This document shows, one piece after another, positions 20,536 through 32,412 of a DNA stretch of 64,000 bases. This DNA is from Asparagopsis taxiformis (lineage: Eukaryota > Rhodophyta > Florideophyceae > Bonnemaisoniales > Bonnemaisoniaceae): positions 1-64,000 of the forward strand of contig JALQPE010000413.1 of the NCBI GenBank assembly GCA_030407315.1, read 5' to 3'. The translations under genes and the position numbers were made by a program. The notes below the pieces were generated by a model. That model did not search any database and was not told the origin of the DNA. It worked only from the letters and a program-made list of their open reading frames with translations. Each line of letters begins with the position of its first letter. Within the stretch, counting starts at the first letter, position 1.

Positions 20536-22572
20536 ATGGATCCCCCTACGCGCGAGCGATCGAACGCGCCGACCGAACCGCCGCCAGTCGCGTCGCAAAC
20601 GCACGCAGTCGACGCCCTGGTCGCTTCACATATCCCTGACCCTACCGCTTCTCCGTGGCCGCCGTTACCGACGCAAGCGCTCGCGAGCATCGACGACGAC
20701 GCGCAAACGTCCGACGATGGTGCCGCAACGAAGCGCGAAGCCGAGTTCCGCGTTTCTGATGTGCACGCTACGCCGTCCGCAACGCTTCCGAGCTTGGTTC
20801 GACAAGTAGTGGACGACCCTACGTTCCAATGCATGCTCCAGGCTGAAGTACGAGCTGCAGTGGACCGCGCTATCAAGGGCCAATCACGTGGACTAACCGC
20901 TCAGATGAGGGCGCAAGTCCACAACCTAATCGTCACTACGATGGACTCCCGTGAGGAGCAAAATATTGAACGCGCGAACGTCGCTGCGCGCGAAAACCGG
21001 ACGCGAACCGCAGCGCGCGCAACCCCTACGAACTACGCGCGCGACGCGGACCCCGAAGGATGGCTGGAACTGGCGCGCCAGGACCTGTCATTCGACGACC
21101 ACCCGCGTTCGGATAGCGATGATGGACCCACACATCCCGGGCTGGTAGAGATCCAGCCGTTGAACGAGCTGTTCACGCGCGCGCTTTCGTATCGCACGTA
21201 CCGCTTGCGTAATACGGACCGCGCGTTTAACCGAACGATTGCGAGCGAACTGGCCAACACCGCGAAGATGGTGCGCCATTCGATGCAAGGAGAGAATTTC
21301 ACGGGCACTGACGGAATCGCGGTACTATCGTTTCTGAAGTACTTCAAGAGCGCATGCGACGACACCGGCGTATCCGAAGGCGCAGCGCTTCCGATTCTCA
21401 AGTATTTCCTGGCCGACGAGGCGCGCGACACGTTCCAAACGTACGTGGGACGAACGTTCCGAGGAGCGCGCGCGGGCGTCGATTCGATTACGTGCTACGC
21501 GGAAGCCGTTCAGTGGCTCTTACTAACCTACGCGCGCGAAGGCGACGTTGCGCAAGCGTACCGCGACGTGGCGCAACAAACGCAAGACCCGAAGGAAACC
21601 GAAACGCAATTCGCTACGCGATTACGACGACGAGCGCTGCGCTGCGGCGACGCGTTTAGCGAGCGAACGCTTGTTTCTATTTTCGTCGATGGCCTACGCC
21701 CCTACGCGCAACACCTCGTGCGGGACGCGCTGTCTCGTGACCCGCGGCGATACACCTTTCGAGAGCTAGTCTCTATGGCGCAGAGCCACGGGGACACGCA
21801 CCGAGCGATGACGCCGACAACGAGCGCGCGACCGCTACTGCGACGAACGCCTGCGCTCTACGTAGACGAGGACGAGACACCGATGATGCAAGCTCTGACC
21901 GTGGGGCACACCCCGCCATCAGGCTTCTCATCGCCAAACGTCTCAACCTCCGCCGCGACACCGCACGCTCCGCGCGAACGGAAGTTCTCGACTCCGAGCC
22001 CCATGCGAAGTCCGACCTCGCTTGGCACTCCTTCGTCGAATTACCGCACGCCACGCCCGCGCGACGCCTCGCCCGCCGACCGCTCGCGACGCACTGCGCA
22101 TACCGACGACCGGGAACGCGAACGCGCGAGGCCGTACACGGCGCACATACCGCGCGCGACCTACCCACCGCCTATCGTGAGGCAGACGGCACCGGCCGAC
22201 ACGTCTCGCACGGCAGCGTTCCGATGCCTGTTATGCAGGAAGTTCGGGCACCCGATGGTGAATTGCCCACTGCTCACGTCCGAGCAGCAGGCCGCGATTC
22301 GCGAAATGCATAGCCACGCGCGCCTAACGCCCGAAGAACTGAACCTGCAGCGCAACGTTCAGGTCTTCGAAGTCTCCGCGCACGCCGACGCGAACGAGAG
22401 CGAGCGACAGCGCGTCGACGGTAACGAGCGAACGCGCGAAAACGAGGGTGCACGCGAGCGCGAGCGCGAAAACGACCGGACGCGCGAATACGACGCGCAT
22501 GACGGCGAGCATCTCACGCCCCACTCGGTTCGTTTTGCAGAAGACCCGGGAAACGCCTACGAGGAGCCGTAG
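20536..22572 (+). CDS. gag: Gypsy gag (nucleocapsid/capsid polyprotein)
   Basis: 678 residues. A Pro/Ala-rich N-terminus is followed by a capsid-like helical region at about residues 230-400 (FTGTDGIAVLSFLKYF, then FLADEARDTFQTY and FATRLRRRALRCGD). A Pro/Arg-rich linker follows, with one CCHC zinc knuckle at about residues 565-578 (CLLCRKFGHPMVNC). The tail is Arg/Glu-rich. It encodes the structural shell that packages element RNA. Pol begins 44 bp downstream in another frame, so pol is expressed by recoding, reinitiation or a separate mRNA. Confidence 0.85.
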   Translation: MDPPTRERSNAPTEPPPVASQTHAVDALVASHIPDPTASPWPPLPTQALASIDDDAQTSDDGAATKREAEFRVSDVHATPSATLPSLVRQVVDDPTFQCMLQAEVRAAVDRAIKGQSRGLTAQMRAQVHNLIVTTMDSREEQNIERANVAARENRTRTAARATPTNYARDADPEGWLELARQDLSFDDHPRSDSDDGPTHPGLVEIQPLNELFTRALSYRTYRLRNTDRAFNRTIASELANTAKMVRHSMQGENFTGTDGIAVLSFLKYFKSACDDTGVSEGAALPILKYFLADEARDTFQTYVGRTFRGARAGVDSITCYAEAVQWLLLTYAREGDVAQAYRDVAQQTQDPKETETQFATRLRRRALRCGDAFSERTLVSIFVDGLRPYAQHLVRDALSRDPRRYTFRELVSMAQSHGDTHRAMTPTTSARPLLRRTPALYVDEDETPMMQALTVGHTPPSGFSSPNVSTSAATPHAPRERKFSTPSPMRSPTSLGTPSSNYRTPRPRDASPADRSRRTAHTDDRERERARPYTAHIPRATYPPPIVRQTAPADTSRTAAFRCLLCRKFGHPMVNCPLLTSEQQAAIREMHSHARLTPEELNLQRNVQVFEVSAHADANESERQRVDGNERTRENEGARERERENDRTREYDAHDGEHLTPHSVRFAEDPGNAYEEP

Positions 22573-22616
22573 CGGGTGGGCCGGCTCCTCCTCACTCAAC
22601 GGATACGCGACGCGCG

Positions 22617-25600
22617 ATGACGCAACCACCGCGCGAAAAACCGCCTCCGTTACCACCCGAAACAGTGGTCCTGTTTCAGACCCCTACCGCGAACTACAAA
22701 CTCGAGACCCGCGTCGGGTATAATCAACGCACGGCCACCGCGGTGACCGCCGTGCTTGATACTGGCGCAGGCCCGAGCTTCATTCGCGAAAACCTACTAG
22801 GCGCCGACTGGAAGCGCCACGCTACGCCGCCGACGCTGCGCTGCGCGATTATCGACGCGAACGGACGACGCCTCGCGCCAAACGCGTCGCTGCGACTTAG
22901 CGTTTTTCTAGGTGCCCGAGCGCATCTCCAAACCTTTTTGGTGATGCCACGCTTATCAGTCCCATGTATCTTGGGAGCAGACTTCATCGACCGCGTAGTC
23001 GAAATTATCTACACGGGACCGCAGCGCGCGTTGCGAACCCGCTATGGCGACCACGTCCCGATGCTTCCGCGTACGCCGACGAAACCGCGCCGCGCGCCGA
23101 CCGCGAAGACGACCCGACCCGCAAGCTTCGCGCCTATTCGCGCTGCGCGCCGCACATCGATTCCGCCGAACGCGACGCAAGCGATCGACGTTACCACGAG
23201 CGCTGAAGGGCGCTGCATTATAGTTCCCGCGACTAACCTCTACGCGCAGAAACTACTCCGTTTAACCAACGGGGAGACGCTGGTTCGAAGGAATGTACCC
23301 TTCCGAGTACAGGTACACAACGCTGGCACTCGTCTACAAGTATTGCCCAAAGGCATGAAGGTAGGCACCGCCGTGCCCAACCCCTTGGGATGTCTACAAG
23401 TCGCTCAGGAAGCGCCGGACCCGCAAGACCGACCGCCCGACGACGCGACGCGACGCAACGTTACGACACCGCCGGACCCGCGCGAGACCGACGAAATTGC
23501 GAGCGCGACGCCGTCTTGGGAAGAACTCTTACGCGCGACGCTACGCGACGAGCGAGTAGACGACGACCTGCACGCGGAAATTATCGAGATGCTACGAAAG
23601 CATGAGCGCATGTGGAGCGGCACGCTGGGAGCCATTCACGCGACGGAGCACCGCATCGAGTTGGTTCCGGGGGCGACCCCCGTGAACCAACCGCCGTATC
23701 GCGCCGGACACGCGTCGCGCGAAATTATCCGTACGCAAGTGGAGAAGATGCTCCGCGCTGGGGTAATCGAACCCGCTACGTCGGAATGGGCGAGCCCGGT
23801 CGTGGTCGTGCCCAAGAAGGACGGGACCTCCCGCTTCTGCATCGACTACCGCCGCTTGAACGCCGCTACCGTGAAGGACGCGTATCCGATTCCGCGCATG
23901 GACGACTGCGTCGATTCGCTCGGTAACGCGACGGTTTTCACTACACTGGACTGCAATTCGGGATACTGGCAAATCCCGGTAGCGCACGCCGACCGCGATA
24001 AGACTACGTTTACGTCGCACGTCGGTACGTACCGCTTTCGCCGCATGCCTTTCGGACTTTCGAACGCGCCCGCGACGTTTCAGCGCGCGCTCGACATTTT
24101 GCTCGCGAACGTGAAGTGGCAGCATTGCCTTGTCTACCTGGATGACGTAATCATCTTCTCCGCTGACGTAAACGCGCACGTGCACCACGTCGACGAGATA
24201 CTGGGAATCCTCGGACGCGCAGGCGTTTCGCTGAAATTCGCGAAGACGAGTTCTTCAAGCGCTCGGTGGACTACCTGGGACATACTATTTCGCCTGGGAA
24301 GCTCTCCGTACCGACGACGAAGTGCGACGCGCTGCGCGCTGCGACGTACCCGACGACGAAGACGCAGCTGCGAAGTTTCCTAGGAACTTGCAACGTATAC
24401 CGCCGATTCGTCGAAAAATTCGCGTTCGTCGCGGCGCCGCTTACGCAGTTGCTAAAGAAGGACCAAGGAGACAACCTACCCGCGCCGACGCCGGAGCAAA
24501 CGCGCGCGTTCGAATCATTGCGACAAGCGATGTTGTCTCCGCCAATCCTCCGTCTACCGCGCGAAGGACACCCGTATGTGCTCGATACAGACGCGTCGCA
24601 AGGGCAAATCGGATGCGCGCTACTTCAGCTAGACGCGGACGACGACGTACTACATCCAGTCGGATACTGGTCGCGCACGCTTAACGACGCGGAGCGCAAC
24701 TATTCGACAACGGAACGCGAATGCCTCGCGGTCGTATGGGCAGTTTTGCTATTACGCGCATATTTGGAAGGACGAAAGTTCACGGTTCGCACCGACCATA
24801 ATTCGTTGCGTTGGATCCTGAACATGACGTCCGCAGAAGGACGACTCGCGCGCTGGAGATTGCGACTCGCCGAGTTCGAATTCGACGTCGAATACAAGAA
24901 GGGAAAACGCCACGTTATCGCCGACGCGCTCTCGCGAATGGCCACGCGAAGCTGCGACGAGACGGTAATACCGGACGAGATACCCTGCTTCGACGCCGCG
25001 AATATCGTTGAACCGCACGCGGACGCTTATGCGCGAACCGATACCGCGCTACTATGCGACTACGCAGAATACTACCCGAGCTTGGACTGCCTACTGGCAA
25101 CTCGGTCGTGCATCGAACCGCCCGTGTCCACTGACGAGTGGATTCGCGAGCAAGCGACGGACGAATTCTGCCAGAACGCGAAGCGCGACGTCGAAACCGC
25201 GCCGCGTTCGCGCTTCCACCTGTCCCCCGACGGGATACTAATGAGGACCGCTCCGCTCGACGACGCGACGCAGATAGTTGTGCCCGAAGCGATAAAAGGA
25301 CGTATTCTGCGAGCGAACCATTACGCGGTAACTGCAGGGCACCCGGGCGCGCGACGCATGTACGACGCAATTCGACGCGCGTATTACTGGCCGATGATGA
25401 GCGTAGACGTCTACACCACGGTGAGACAATGCGATGCGTGCGCGCGCAACCGCGTTACGCAATATCGCCATACGAACGCCCTGAAGCTATTCCCCGCTAC
25501 GCGCCCGCTCGAAGACGTCGCTATCGATATTCTGGGACCGCTGCCCGAGACCCCGCGCCAACGCCGCTTCGTACTCGTAATCGCCGATCGCTACAGCAAG

Positions 25601-26410
25601 CTCTGTCGACTCATCGCGCTCGGACGCGTATCCGCGCTCGCCGTCGCAAAAGCGTTTTGCCGAGATTGGGTCTTCGTTTACGGACCGCCGCGCACGCTAC
25701 TTTCAGATAACGGACCGCAGTTCCGCTCGAAGCTGTTTCAGGAAACGTGCGCGCTAATGGGAACGCGTAACATATTCACGACTACCTATCACCCGCAGTC
25801 GAACGGGCAGGTCGAGCGTATGAACCGTACTATCGTCGCGACGCTGCGCCATTATGTTGACGAAGAGCGAAAGGATTGGGACGAGCACCTAGACGCGCTG
25901 GCGTACGCATACAACCGCGCGATACATCGCTCGACGAATACGTCGCCGTTCGAACTCACGCTAACGCGCTACCCCGTATCGCTGGGGACGGAGCAGGTCG
26001 ACACGATTCGCAGCACGCCGTTCCTCCGCATGGAGTTTCTTGCGAAGCTATCCGACGCGTACGCGCGCGCCGCGAACGCGCTGAAGAAAGCGCAAGCGAG
26101 ATACAAACGCGACTTCGATCGCGGCGCACGCACGGTGAACAGGAGCATCAAGGTTGGCGACCAGGTCTATCTGGACACTCGCGCGGGAGCGACGACACGA
26201 ACGCAGCGCGACGACGGAACGCGCCCCTCGAAGTTGGACTATCCCGTGTCGGGACCCTTCCCGGTCACAAGCTGCCGCGGGCACACTTACGAAATCATAA
26301 TCGACGGTGTGCCCGAACTCGTCAGCTCCGACCGTATTCCGTATTCGCCTAGCACCGCGCAACGCGACGCGCGCGCCGGTTACGCCAAGCGGCGAAGAAG
26401 GGGCGACTGA
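22617..26410 (+). pseudogene. pol: Gypsy pol: protease, RT, RNase H, integrase (one frameshift in RT)
   Basis: The first frame (22617-24383) has protease VLDTGAGPSF near 22752 and RT motifs from SPVVVVPKKDG through RRMPFGLSNAP to VYLDDVIIFS near 24150. The frame moves by one base at the AA pair 24243-24244 and continues to 26410. The second part has RNase H (VLDTDASQGQIG; TDHNSLRWIL) and an HHCC integrase finger (GHPGARRMYDAI ... CDACARN). It then has the DDE core (VAIDILGPLP; LLSDNGPQFR; NGQVERMNRT) and a GPF module (VSGPFPV). The break lies inside RT, so it is not a programmed gag-pol shift; it is either inactivating or an assembly error. Confidence 0.85.
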
Positions 26411-26828
26411 CGCGGAGGACACAAGCGACGCAGCGCGACGTGACGAACGCGTACTTGATGACGCACGCAAAGTCAATCCTGAATCAGGATATGGAACGCG
26501 GGAGTTCATGATTGACAAACTGACGGCTGAAGGCGTCGACGACACCGGAGCGCCCGTATTCCGTGTACGCTGGAAGGGCTTTTCTCCGCGCGACGACACT
26601 TGGGAGCCCGAAAGTTCGCTACCCGCGCCCATCGTTGCCCGTTTCCGCCGCGACCGCGGACGCGCCGCCTCTGAAAACGCCGCGCGCAACGCCGAGATTG
26701 ACGCCACGTCACCGCGCAATCGTAGAAAGCGACCGGCACGCGGCGACGCCCCACGTATAACGCCCCCTAGCCGCGCGAGCGCGCGCATCGCGAGTCGACG
26801 GGCGCCTTCGCATGCACCGCGCAATTGA
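26307..26828 (+). CDS. Gypsy chromodomain (C-terminus of integrase, displaced frame)
   Basis: The frame overlaps the end of the pol frame by about 100 bases. Its core at about 26505-26640 is a chromodomain: FMIDKLTAEG, then VFRVRWKGFSPRDDTWEPES and a following helix. The aromatic cage positions expected for histone tail binding are visible as the Trp of RVRWKGF and the Trp of DTWEP. In chromoviruses this domain is fused to integrase and directs insertion to marked chromatin. Here it is one frame away, implying an indel in the linker between about 26340 and 26400. Confidence 0.85.
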   Translation: MCPNSSAPTVFRIRLAPRNATRAPVTPSGEEGATDAEDTSDAARRDERVLDDARKVNPESGYGTREFMIDKLTAEGVDDTGAPVFRVRWKGFSPRDDTWEPESSLPAPIVARFRRDRGRAASENAARNAEIDATSPRNRRKRPARGDAPRITPPSRASARIASRRAPSHAPRN

Positions 26829-28461
26829 CGCGCGGAACGGGGGCTGAACACGCCAGTTCCGCCCAGCGGAACCGACGCGTAGATAAACACGCGGGCCAAG
26901 CCTCCCATCGCCGCTTGTCGTTTTCGCCACGCAACCGCGCCTGACCGTTTCGCCACGCAATCACGTTCGTCTTTTCGCCGCGCACGTCGCCAAGCGTCGC
27001 ACCGCCGCGCTACCATGCAATCGTTGTCATCGCACAACCGTCGCCTGTCGTTGTGTGCCGCGCAACCGCGCGCCATCGCTACTACGCAGCCGTTGTTGCT
27101 ACGCCGCTCGCCGCATGCCGCCCTCGCTACGCAATCGTTTTCCATCGTATGCCGCGCAACCGTTCGACGCAACGCGATCGCGCCTGACCGTTCGCCACGC
27201 AATCACGTTCGTCTTTCGCCGCGCAATCGCCAAGCGTCACTTCACCGCGCAACCGCGCCATCGCTTGCCGCGCAATCGCCAAGCGCCACATCGTCGCGCC
27301 ACCACGCAATCGTTTTCGTCGCGCAACTATCGCGTTCCACCGTCCGTCTTCCGCGCCTGCGCGAACCTGAGCGACAACCGTAGCCGGGAGTCCACGTGCC
27401 GTCCGCTTCCTATCCCCTATGCCGACAACGCCAGGATCCCCAGGAGTGGGCACGCCCGACAGCGCAATTACGCGCGAAAAAGGGAGGCACGCACACTGGA
27501 TTGGTCGTTGCGGGGGAGGGATTGGCCCATACAGCATGGCCATTTACGGGGCTGGAATATGATAGGCCAAAAACGAGCCGAGGCCGGGGCAGGCCAAAAA
27601 TGGACGGCGCCGATCTGCCCCGACGCCGTGGCGAGATGCTTCCTGATGGCGCCCCCGGATTGGCTGTTCACATACGCGCGCACGCGACGAACCATACGGG
27701 TGGCAGGGAACGACGCAGAATACCAGCAAGCGAAAGCCTCCGCTGGAAAGAAGGGATGCCACCCACACGCCCGTCCTCTTCGTCCAGGAAGGCCATGGCG
27801 AACCCCAACTCCCGGAGGCGGGAACCCACCTAGACGCCTGCTAAAAACGAGGGCATTAGAGACCCAGCCCCCGAAGCGCGAACGAGACGCGACAAAGCGC
27901 GAACGAGACGCGACAAAGCGCGAACGAGACGCGACAAAGCGCGAACGAACGCGACAAGGCGCGAACGAAAGCGCGAAAGAACGCGAACGAAGCGCGGACG
28001 AAAAGCGCAACGAAGCGCGACGAAACGCGAATGTAAACGCGTTGAAACGCAAACGATACGAGCGACGAGAACGCACCCGTCCCGTATGCCTACCGGCCAA
28101 CAGCCCATCTCCCCCTCTCCCGCCTCGCCCCACGCGCCCTAACCGCGTCGCTCGCGGACCCCGAGCGTCGACGCGGTCACTGGGCAACCACCGCTTCAAG
28201 CGGCGACTCGCGCGACGAAATTCGCAACGGACCTTGGCTAGTAGCCCCTCCACCCGGGCGTCCGCACGATACTCCGAGGAACCGTTGGACGCAGCCGCAG
28301 TCGCGCGCGGTACACCGTCGCGCCTACGCATGCGCCGCCAACGCAATTCGCGCCGCGCGTACGAAAGGAAGGATGGCTAAGGCAAAGTTAACAAAAACAC
28401 AAGAGGTTTAATCAAGGGAGTAGAATGGACTACCGGCTAGCCCGGATGCGTACGAAGGAGC
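26829..28461 (+). other. Gypsy 3' spacer with repetitive sequence
   Basis: No credible gene. The segment includes a repeated cgccacgcaatcacgttcgt block (near 26953 and 27193, about 240 bp apart) and many gccgcgcaac/t variants between 26940 and 27330. A 441-codon + frame across it is Arg-rich low complexity created by CG-rich DNA and is not called. It separates pol from the convergent antisense ORF. Confidence 0.6.
27874..27960. repeat. 21-bp tandem repeat
   Basis: aagcgcgaacgagacgcgac units start at 27874, 27895 and 27916, with a diverged fourth at 27937. The 21-bp period gives a spurious Arg/Glu repeat in translation. Confidence 0.9.
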
Positions 28462-31418
28462 TCACTCGCGTGCGTTATCCTCGCGGCGCGTGCGTCGGCT
28501 CGAAGAACTGCCCGTTGCGCCGCGCGCGCGAGCACGACTTGAAGCCGTGTCTGCTTGGTGATTGCGTCGTCGCTCGGGATTCAGCACGCGCACGACGCGC
28601 CCGTCTTGCACGCCAAGACGCAAGGGAGGAACGCTGGGACGTGCGGACGCTGCGGCCCCCGCGCGAGCGCGAGTCGTTGGGCGCGCACCTCCGCGACCAG
28701 CCCCGTCGCTTCCCACCGCGACCGATGCATCACCTCCCCCTTCCGCTCCCTCGTTAAGTCCGCTGACCGACTGCGTCTCGCTGTTAGACACCACCCCCGC
28801 CGCGGACGTTTCGGGCGACCGCTGCACTAAGCCAACGATATCATTCAGCGTCGTACCGAGGCGATGCGTGCGCTCGATCGTATCCTGGATCCTACGAACG
28901 GTCTCCCGTTCACGCGCAGTATACACCCGACGCACCGCCGCAACACGCTCCGCGCCCCGTTGACGTTCGCCCGCGAGGTTCGCTTCGACATCGCTAAGCG
29001 CGCGTTCCGCTCGTTCCTGCGCCGAAGTAGCAGCCTCGCAGCGTTCTTGGAGGGTCGTGATCATCGCGCGATTGCCGCTGGCAGCCCGTTCGTAATTCGC
29101 CACGCGTTCTTGCAAGTCACCGATGTCCTTGTGCATCCGCTCGATCCGCGTCGCGTCTTCCCGGCCTTGCGCTCTAACGTCGCCTCGCGTCCAGCCGCGT
29201 CCTTAAGTGTCTTCTCAGCCTCGTGCACGAGACTCACCGCTTCGTCGCGCGTTGCGTTCGCTTTGGTAAGGCGCGCCGCAGCGTCGTCGCGCGCTTGCGC
29301 AATCGTCGTCACCCGCGCCAGCGCCTCGTCACGGCTCTGCTCGACCGATGTCAGACGCGCCAGCGCTTCGCTGCGGCCCTCCACGGCGGAAGCCATTCGC
29401 GCCAAAGCGTCGTCGCGAGCCCCTTCGAGCAACGCCACGCGCGCCAACGCCTCCTCCCGGCCCTTTTCGGCGGCGGCAAGCCGGTCCCGCAACACGTTCG
29501 CGTCTGATTCGGCCAAAACAGTACCCGCCTCGTTGGCAATGATAGCCGCATCACTTGCCGCCACGTTGTCGACCTCTGCGTCGCCTGCGCTCGTGCGGCT
29601 GCCCGCAGCAGCACCGTCACCCGCGCCGCTCTTCGCCGCGCTGCTGACCGCCGCCCCGCCGTCGCCCGCACTGCTGGGCGCCACAGCCCCGCCGTGGCCG
29701 GAAGACGCCGCTTTCAAGGCCTGCAACTCGTTGTAAACCTTCACGTACTCCGCGCGCAGCGCCGCGTCGAGTCGCTCGACGTCGATAGGAGCGCGCGGTG
29801 GCTCGGAGAAAAGGGAATATCGGCCGTCTCGGAAGCGCCGACGTTCGATCGCCAACAAAGCCGCCATGCCAAGATACTGCGCATACTCGCGCGAATCGGT
29901 CGCGCGCATAACGTGCAGTTCGTTAGTTGATAGCGCGGACAACACGGCATCAACGGTAACGACATCGCGCGCCTCTAAATGCGCAAACGCGTCGCGCGAC
30001 GGATTGCGCGGCGACTTGAGAAGGAGATGTGGAATTTCAGTGTGCCGGTGCACGCCAAGCGAACCATGCGCCCAGTCGACGACGCCGCGCTCCGCGCTCC
30101 AGGGCAACCATTGCCCGCCCTCCTTGAAGTCCATACCAGGCGCGAGATCGAAAACCGGAGTTTCGTCCCACGCGCACGCGCGATGCTCCGTCAAGAGACT
30201 TTCGAGATGCGCCGCCGTATACGTTCCGCCCCGCACGATCGCCGAAACGCCGACGCGCTCGATTCCCGCGATCAGTTTTTCGTTTAAGCGCAAGAAGCGG
30301 CGCTCGACGTAAGCGACGTGAAGCCACGCAGCGGCGACCATCACCACCCACTCGCTCAGAGCGATAGCCCAGAAATACGAACGAGCCTCGACCGGAACGT
30401 CGCGCCCGAGCAGTACCGACGGCGCGTAATGGAACACGCAGGGAAGCGGCACCGACAACGAGTCGGGCGCTTCCGGCCAATCGCGCGCATCGTAACGCGG
30501 GAAGAAAGCGGCGACGCGGTCATCAGGAAACTCGCGAAATTCGATATCGCGATACGTAACGAAGTAGCCCGACGTGCGCCGCAAACGCAACTCGCGCCGC
30601 GCTTCCGGGCGCATATCCGCGTTAAGGAACCATGGCACGCTCGCCTCCCCTTCGTGCTCGACGTCGTTCCACGGAACGCCGCCGTCAAGTAAGAAGCCCG
30701 CACTGGGCGCCGCGGCCCATGGATCGACTCGCGCAAATTCGTCGCGACGCATCACGCGCAACCGGGCCAGGTGGCGTACGAGTCGTTCGTCGGCTTCGTC
30801 CTCGAGAAAATACGCGTCGCACGGTAAGTTCGCGGGGACCGCCAAATCGCATGACGCCGATTCGCGCCGCGCGTCCCACACTGCTTGCGCGTCCTTGTGG
30901 CCGGGTAACACGGCATAGCGCGATACGTCAGCGATGCGCGTCCATTGAAAGCGCTGCGGGAAGAAGTGGCGACGGCCCAACTCCGCCCACGTCGGCATAG
31001 GGCGTGGCATAAATCGGAACGCGATCGGGTCGTCGTAGCGCGCGCGCGGAATCGACTCGGGAGCGTCTTGCGCGGCCGACGGAAGCGAAACGGACGCAGG
31101 CGCAGGAACCGAACGAAGCGGGACGCCGCTCCCAGAACGCGCAGCTGACGCAGAAGTTGGAGTCGCGGTCGCATCCACCGTAGCGACAACGTCAGACGAC
31201 GCGACGACGCCACTGCCGCCACGGCCGCTCGCGGTTACGGGTACGGTTGAGGAGGATGCTTGCGCCATGGACATGTAATAGGGACTCTCCGGGCTTGAAA
31301 GAGAAGGAAACGCGATGCGCGCAGGGCGAGGAGACGCGTTCGTGGGCGTCGACGGTTCGTCGCGAGACGCAGCGCCGGCGCGAAGCCAACTCGGCAGAGC
31401 GTTATTATCGCGCGACAT
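28462..31418 (-). CDS. Antisense ORF of the gypsy element: large coiled-coil protein (one frameshift)
   Basis: The frame opens at the ATG 31418 and runs 785 codons leftward. Near the CCC run 29160-29162 the coiled-coil sequence moves by one base and continues to 28462, giving about 985 residues in all. Residues 1-130 are Ser/Ala/Pro-rich. About 130-560 is a globular region rich in W, F and R (for example PTWAELGRRHFFPQRFQW), which I do not recognise. About 600-860 is a long coiled coil, partly built from 14-residue repeats. The tail is Arg/Ser-rich and basic. It lies antisense between pol and the 3' LTR, where some plant gypsy elements carry extra or antisense ORFs. The 188 bp between its ATG and the 3' LTR, or the LTR itself, would have to supply a promoter. 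Function unknown. Confidence 0.65.
29208..29459 (-). repeat. 42-bp repeats encoding a 14-residue coiled-coil unit
   Basis: Six in-frame units of 42 bp in the antisense ORF, each beginning RDEA/REEA/RDDA/RSEA followed by LARV/LARM/LARL and an E- or A-rich second heptad. Fourteen residues equal two heptads, so the array extends one continuous helix. Confidence 0.85.
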
Positions 31419-31597
31419 TACGAAGCGCGAGTGCGTGTAGCGTTAACGGAGCGAGCGCGCGCGGAATGGAGACAAAGGATGCAAGAGAAGCAGAAGGATG
31501 GAAGAGAAGCAGAAGATTGGAAGAGGAGAAGAAGACAGAAGAGAGCTGAAGGTGTGCACGAGAACGTTACGCGCGAGGACGCGCTGTGGAGTTAGTC

Positions 31598-31605
31598 GGG
31601 GGGAG
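31598..31605 (+). promoter_or_regulatory. Gypsy polypurine tract
   Basis: ggggggag immediately upstream of the right LTR start TGTGGCGC. Confidence 0.85.
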
Positions 31606-32412
31606 TGTGGCGCAATTTAAGTTGGTCGATGGAACCGATGCGAGCGCGCGCGTTTACGTTAGTCCGCAAGCATCCGTTTGAGTTAGTTTAGTAAGCGAGC
31701 GTACGCGTGGCGCCTTGATTACGTGTCACGGAGCGTCAATGCGAGCGCGTGCGCGCGTACGTTGCCACGAAACCGCGAGCCGCGCCACGTGTAGCGATTT
31801 CCGCGAATTTCCCTTTATTTCCCCTTTTTGGGTTTTTTATGACGAAAGTCTTTTTCCCAAAATATTCCCTTTTTGCGTGCGAGCGTGCGGCCGCCGCCGG
31901 CCGGCCACACAAGGACAGCCTGTCCCAAGTAAGTTAGCTATTAGTGGTCGCATGGCTTCGCACCCTACCAATAAACAGTCAGCACTTTCGCAGCTACGAG
32001 TTAAGCGTTGAGCGCGTCGCGAGGACCGATTGCGTTACAACGTTGCGTGCGGATTGCTCACGATCGCCGACATACGTGCGCGCGCGCCGCGTTTACCGAC
32101 TGTCGAATTGCGTCGCACCGCGAGACCGCGCGTTGCGTCGCCTACCGCTAGGCCAGGGATTTACGACCCCTGCGTGGATCGTGTTGAGCTCGAGTTTACT
32201 CGGTGATCTCCCCCTGAGATCACGGCTTGCGCCGGCCCGCGAATCCCGTGTTGCGATCGACCCTGCGCGTTCCGCCGTTGTACCACCCGATCGCCTCCGC
32301 GACCGAGCGACGTGCGAAACGCAAGTTCACGAGCGCGTTACGGTTCAACTCGCCCTGACAAGGCTGCAATTCTAGAACTCCCTTAGCGATCGCCATCCCG
32401 GCTGGTCCTACA
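31606..32412 (+). repeat. Gypsy 3' LTR
   Basis: 807-bp partner of the left LTR, followed directly by the target duplication atggg at 32413-32417. Confidence 0.95.

Larger units (their letters stand above)
19152..32412 (+). mobile_element. Ty3/gypsy chromovirus nested in copia-1
   Basis: LTRs at 19152-19959 (808 bp) and 31606-32412 (807 bp) with TG...CA ends and about five differences. Target duplication atggg at 19147-19151 and 32413-32417. Plus-strand order: PBS, gag, protease, RT, RNase H, integrase, chromodomain, a 1.6-kb repetitive spacer, an antisense ORF, PPT. RT before integrase and a C-terminal chromodomain place it in the chromovirus branch. At 13,261 bp it is more than twice the usual length, the excess lying between pol and the 3' LTR. 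Composition is strongly CG-rich compared with copia-1 around it. Confidence 0.95.

Noticed and set aside
27055..28380. 441-codon plus-strand ORF in the gypsy spacer
   Set aside because: Arg-rich low complexity from CG-rich DNA and a 21-bp repeat; no domain, and similar frames are open on other strands over the same stretch.
28864..29736. 290-codon plus-strand ORF opposite the antisense ORF
   Set aside because: Shadow of the minus-strand coiled-coil frame; composition is the complement of its Ala/Arg/Glu repeats.
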